This document shows positions 61,718 to 64,000 of a DNA stretch of 64,000 bases, one piece after another. The stretch lies in the NCBI RefSeq assembly GCF_963674635.1, contig NZ_OY771475.1, forward strand, positions 3,478,501 to 3,542,500, in the 5' to 3' direction. The notes below the pieces were generated by a model that was given only the letters and a program-made list of their open reading frames with translations, made no database searches and was not told where the DNA came from. The translations under genes were made by a program, and so were the position numbers. The stretch is from Breoghania sp. (GTDB lineage Bacteria; Pseudomonadota; Alphaproteobacteria; Rhizobiales; Stappiaceae). Position 1 is the first letter of the stretch; each line of letters starts with the position of its first letter.

Positions 61718-62518
61718 ATGGCGAAGATCGGGATGGCTGAGAAGGCCGAAGTCGCATGCGAACCTCTTTCCGTTCATGTGGAGGAGGGCATCGCGCATCT
61801 GACCTTGCAGCGTCCTGAGAAGCGCAATGCGCTCAACGATACGCTGATTGAAGCTCTGCGGGCTTTCTTTGCCGCGCCGCCTGAAGGCGTGGCCGTTGTC
61901 TTGTTGTCGGGCGCAGGCGGGCACTTTTCCGCCGGGCTCGATCTTTCCGAACATGTGGAGCGGCCCGCCGAGGCGGTCATGCGCCATTCCCGGCACTGGC
62001 ATTCGGTGATGGATGTCATCCAGTTTGGCGGCCTGCCGGTTGTCGCCGCGCTTGAAGGGGCGGTCATGGGCGGCGGGCTTGAGCTTGCGGCGGCCTGCCA
62101 TGTCCGGGTCGCCGATCCGGGCACGGTGTTCCAGCTTCCCGAAGGCCGACGCGGCATTTTTGTCGGCGGCGGAGCGTCCGTGCGCATCGGGCGTATCCTG
62201 GGGGCGGACCGGATGGTGGAAATGATGCTGACGGGGCGCAAATATGGTGCGCAAGAGGGCGTCTCACTCGGCCTTGCGCATTACATGAGCGAGCCGGGCG
62301 GCGCGCGGGCTCAGGCGCTCGACCTGGCGCGTACAATCGCAGGCAATGCGCCCCTGTCCAATTACATCGTGATTCAGGCTCTCTCGCGCATTGACGACAT
62401 GGCGCGCGGAGACGGCCTTTTCACCGAAAGCCTGTGCGCGGCCTTGTCCCAGACGAGCGATGATGCGCGCGAGGGATTGAAGGCGTTTCTGGAAAAGCGC
62501 AAACCGAGCTTCACCTGA
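61718..62518 (+). CDS. crotonase/enoyl-CoA hydratase family protein
   Basis: A 266-residue crotonase. Oxyanion-hole segments are SGAGGHFSAGLDLSEHVER and ALEGAVMGGGLELAAACHVRVAD, with Glu at the first catalytic position (GGGLELAAA). The second region reads LPEGRRGIFVGGGASVRIGRILG. It is closer to the ring-modifying and hydroxycinnamoyl-CoA-type crotonases in having an Arg/Gly-rich loop, but the substrate is not certain. It heads an operon with a marR gene 48 bases on, and a TRAP uptake gene follows. Confidence 0.88.
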   Translation: MAKIGMAEKAEVACEPLSVHVEEGIAHLTLQRPEKRNALNDTLIEALRAFFAAPPEGVAVVLLSGAGGHFSAGLDLSEHVERPAEAVMRHSRHWHSVMDVIQFGGLPVVAALEGAVMGGGLELAAACHVRVADPGTVFQLPEGRRGIFVGGGASVRIGRILGADRMVEMMLTGRKYGAQEGVSLGLAHYMSEPGGARAQALDLARTIAGNAPLSNYIVIQALSRIDDMARGDGLFTESLCAALSQTSDDAREGLKAFLEKRKPSFT

Positions 62519-62566
62519 CTTTCAACGAACCCGAAAACACTGTGCACCTAGGCGGAAAAGCGGACC

Positions 62567-63067
62567 ATGGCCGGAAAGACGGATAATGCGGGCAGCGAAA
62601 AGCCCGCAGGGAACAAGCTCAAGGATGCCGGTTCCACGGAACCGGGCAGTGTTGAGCCCGGCGTTCTGGGCGAGTTCATCGGCTATGTCATGAAGCGTGC
62701 CTATCTGACGATCCATGGCGACTTCCTTGCCAGCCTTGATCATCTGGGCCTGCGGCCGGGGACATTCTCGGCGTTGTCCATCATCGTGGACAATCCCGAC
62801 ATCAGTCAGAGCCAGCTCGCGCGCGCGCTTGAAATCGAACGTTCGGGTGTGGTGCTGATCGTCGATCATCTGGAGGGACGGGAGCTTATCGGTCGTCATC
62901 GCGTGCCGGGAGACAGGCGCGCCTATGCGTTGCGGGCGACGCTTGCGGGCAGGCGCCTGCGCGACAAGGCGGCCACGGCCATCCGCGAACACGAAGCGCG
63001 GTTGCTTGGGAGCCTCAGCGAGGAAGAGCAGGCGCAGTTGCGCGGCTTGCTCATGCGCGTGATCTGA
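62567..63067 (+). CDS. MarR-family transcriptional regulator
   Basis: A 166-residue winged-helix repressor. After a polar, probably disordered first 30 residues come the dimerisation helix (GEFIGYVMKRAYLTIHGDF), the DNA-binding helices (LRPGTFSALSIIVDNPDISQSQLARALEIERSGVVLIVDHLEGREL) and the wing (IGRHRVPGDRRAYALRATLAGR). MarR proteins commonly sense aromatic acids or their CoA esters; CouR of Rhodopseudomonas is an example that controls a crotonase-containing pathway. Its likely operator is described separately. Confidence 0.92.
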   Translation: MAGKTDNAGSEKPAGNKLKDAGSTEPGSVEPGVLGEFIGYVMKRAYLTIHGDFLASLDHLGLRPGTFSALSIIVDNPDISQSQLARALEIERSGVVLIVDHLEGRELIGRHRVPGDRRAYALRATLAGRRLRDKAATAIREHEARLLGSLSEEEQAQLRGLLMRVI

Positions 63068-63124
63068 GGCCTGCACAGGCTGGGACGGGGCGTGTTTTCA
63101 CCCGGTCGAACATTCTCCATTAAA

Positions 63125-63145
63125 ACTGTTAACTGGCAGAACAAA
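63125..63145 (-). promoter_or_regulatory. candidate MarR operator, copy 2
   Basis: On the minus strand TTTGTTC-TGCCA-GTTAACAGT, matching copy 1 at 16 of 16 defined positions with the same 5-base centre. It ends 105 bases before the TRAP gene start. Confidence 0.55.
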
Positions 63146-63249
63146 CTTCGCTACAGTGAAGGCACACCGTGCGCGGGGAGGCGCGCGGATACCGGATCGG
63201 TCGTTTGCGTTCGTGTTTGCCGGTTGCGGTTCTTTGGGAGGATAACATT

Positions 63250-64000
63250 ATGACCATGCCATTCATGCGCGCCGGGCTTGCCGGTGCCGCATTGCTGGCG
63301 CTCACCCATGTGGCGAGCGCTCAGGAAGTCACCCTCAAGCTCCATCAGATGCTGCCCCCTCAGGCGGCCATCCCGGCCAAGGTACTCAAGCCATGGGGCG
63401 ACAAGATCGAGGCGGAATCGGGCGGGCGCATCACCGTCCAGCATTTCCCCGCCATGCAGCTCGGCGGCAAGCCGCCTGCTCTTTACGATCAGACCAAGGA
63501 TGGGGTGGTGGAGCTGACCTGGACACTGTCGGGATATGCACCCGGACGGTTCGCCAAGTCGGAAACCTTCGAGTTGCCCTTCATGACGGCCCAGAATGCG
63601 GAGGCGACGTCCGCAGCCGCCTGGGAGTTTTATGACAAGCACCTGCGCGATGAATATGCCGATACCCATGTGCTTGCCGTTCACGTCCATGGTCCGGGCG
63701 TGTTGCATATGCGCGGTGAGCCCGTGGCGCATCTGGCCGATCTTAAGGGCAAGCGGCTGCGTGGCCCTTCGCGGATCGTCAATGAACTCCTGGGGGAACT
63801 CGGTGCCTCGCCGGTCGGAATGCCGATCACGGCCGCTCCCGAGGCGCTCTCGAAAGGCGTCATCGACGGGACGGTCGTTCCCTGGGAAGTGACCCGGCCC
63901 CTGCGCATCACCGAACTCGTGGACGCTCACACCGAATTTTCCGGGCCCCGGGGGCTCTATACCGCCTTCTTTGTCTTCACCATGAACAAGGACGCCTATG
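63250..64000 (+). CDS. dctP: TRAP transporter substrate-binding protein, DctP family (3' end missing)
   Basis: The gene runs off the end of the window; 250 codons are visible. A signal peptide (RAGLAGAALLALTHVASA) is followed by VTLKLHQMLPPQAAIPAKVLKPWGDKIEAESGGRI, the usual DctP start. The Arg-containing ligand motif lies in LKGKRLRGPSRIVNELLGELGASPVGMP, and KGVIDGTVVPWEVTRPL follows. DctP proteins deliver carboxylates, including aromatic acids, to DctQM permeases, which should lie beyond the window. GGGAGGATAACATT precedes the ATG. Confidence 0.93.
   Translation, partial: MTMPFMRAGLAGAALLALTHVASAQEVTLKLHQMLPPQAAIPAKVLKPWGDKIEAESGGRITVQHFPAMQLGGKPPALYDQTKDGVVELTWTLSGYAPGRFAKSETFELPFMTAQNAEATSAAAWEFYDKHLRDEYADTHVLAVHVHGPGVLHMRGEPVAHLADLKGKRLRGPSRIVNELLGELGASPVGMPITAAPEALSKGVIDGTVVPWEVTRPLRITELVDAHTEFSGPRGLYTAFFVFTMNKDAY

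Noticed and set aside
63116..63135. CtrA box (TTAA-N7-TTAA) upstream of the TRAP gene
   Set aside because: The two TTAA elements are only 5 bases apart, and the sequence is better explained as part of the repeated MarR-type motif.

Overview
The window is GC-rich chromosomal DNA from an alphaproteobacterium, most likely a member of the Hyphomicrobiales (Rhizobiales). This is inferred from gene content: the ethylmalonyl-CoA pathway genes ecm and ccr, a fused cysNC, a urease cluster with a His-tailed UreE, the rplS-trmD-rimM-rpsP-ffh block, tesB beside a UbiH-type hydroxylase, and an ETF-beta lysine methyltransferase homologue. No rRNA, tRNA, CRISPR array, prophage or insertion sequence was seen.

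Layout. 1-5.8 kb holds a partial UbiH-type hydroxylase, tesB, an MscS channel, a palindromic repeat, xthA, an MFS exporter and an unknown membrane protein. 5.9-15.5 kb carries ecm, a secreted PDC-like sensor with a chemotaxis receptor, ccr, a cobalamin adenosyltransferase with a duplicated terminator, a TylF-type methyltransferase and a His-rich CobW GTPase. 15.5-23.6 kb has a D,D-carboxypeptidase and the urease cluster ureDAB / antisense small gene / ureC-unknown-ureEFG, with a sigma-54-like promoter before ureD. 23.9-30.9 kb has acsA, a TadG-like protein, an HNH endonuclease, leuC and rplS. 31-35.2 kb is the translation and secretion block. 36-41.8 kb is a DSF quorum-sensing locus. 42.9-47.8 kb holds a crotonase, a LysR regulator, an AEC carrier, a soluble hybrid kinase and a LysE exporter. 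48-49.8 kb is glnK-amtB behind a sigma-54-like promoter. 50.3-56.3 kb holds galU, galE, cysQ and cysD-cysNC. 56.4-64 kb has a membrane protein, a YciI-EVE-methyltransferase operon, an M20 amidohydrolase, an MltB-type transglycosylase and a crotonase-MarR-TRAP catabolic locus that runs off the end.

Main discovery. At 35968-41783 a response regulator and an RpfC-type hybrid kinase converge on an RpfF-type crotonase, the same arrangement as rpfGHC/rpfF in Xanthomonas. Both catalytic glutamates of RpfF are present with the correct 20-residue spacing. The response regulator is not an HD-GYP RpfG but a REC-PAS-GGDEF-EAL protein, so the presumed output both makes and degrades c-di-GMP. Its receiver domain is frameshifted by an exact 8-bp tandem duplication that sits in a triple near-repeat. 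Read as given, this leaves a short receiver fragment whose stop codon overlaps a GTG start of the rest (GTGA). That could be phase variation, decay, translational coupling or a sequencing error.

Other signals are a shared 21-nt motif at almost equal distance upstream of the crotonase-marR operon and of the TRAP gene (a probable MarR operator), sigma-54-like promoters on both ureD and glnK suggesting joint nitrogen control, and a palindrome before ccr.
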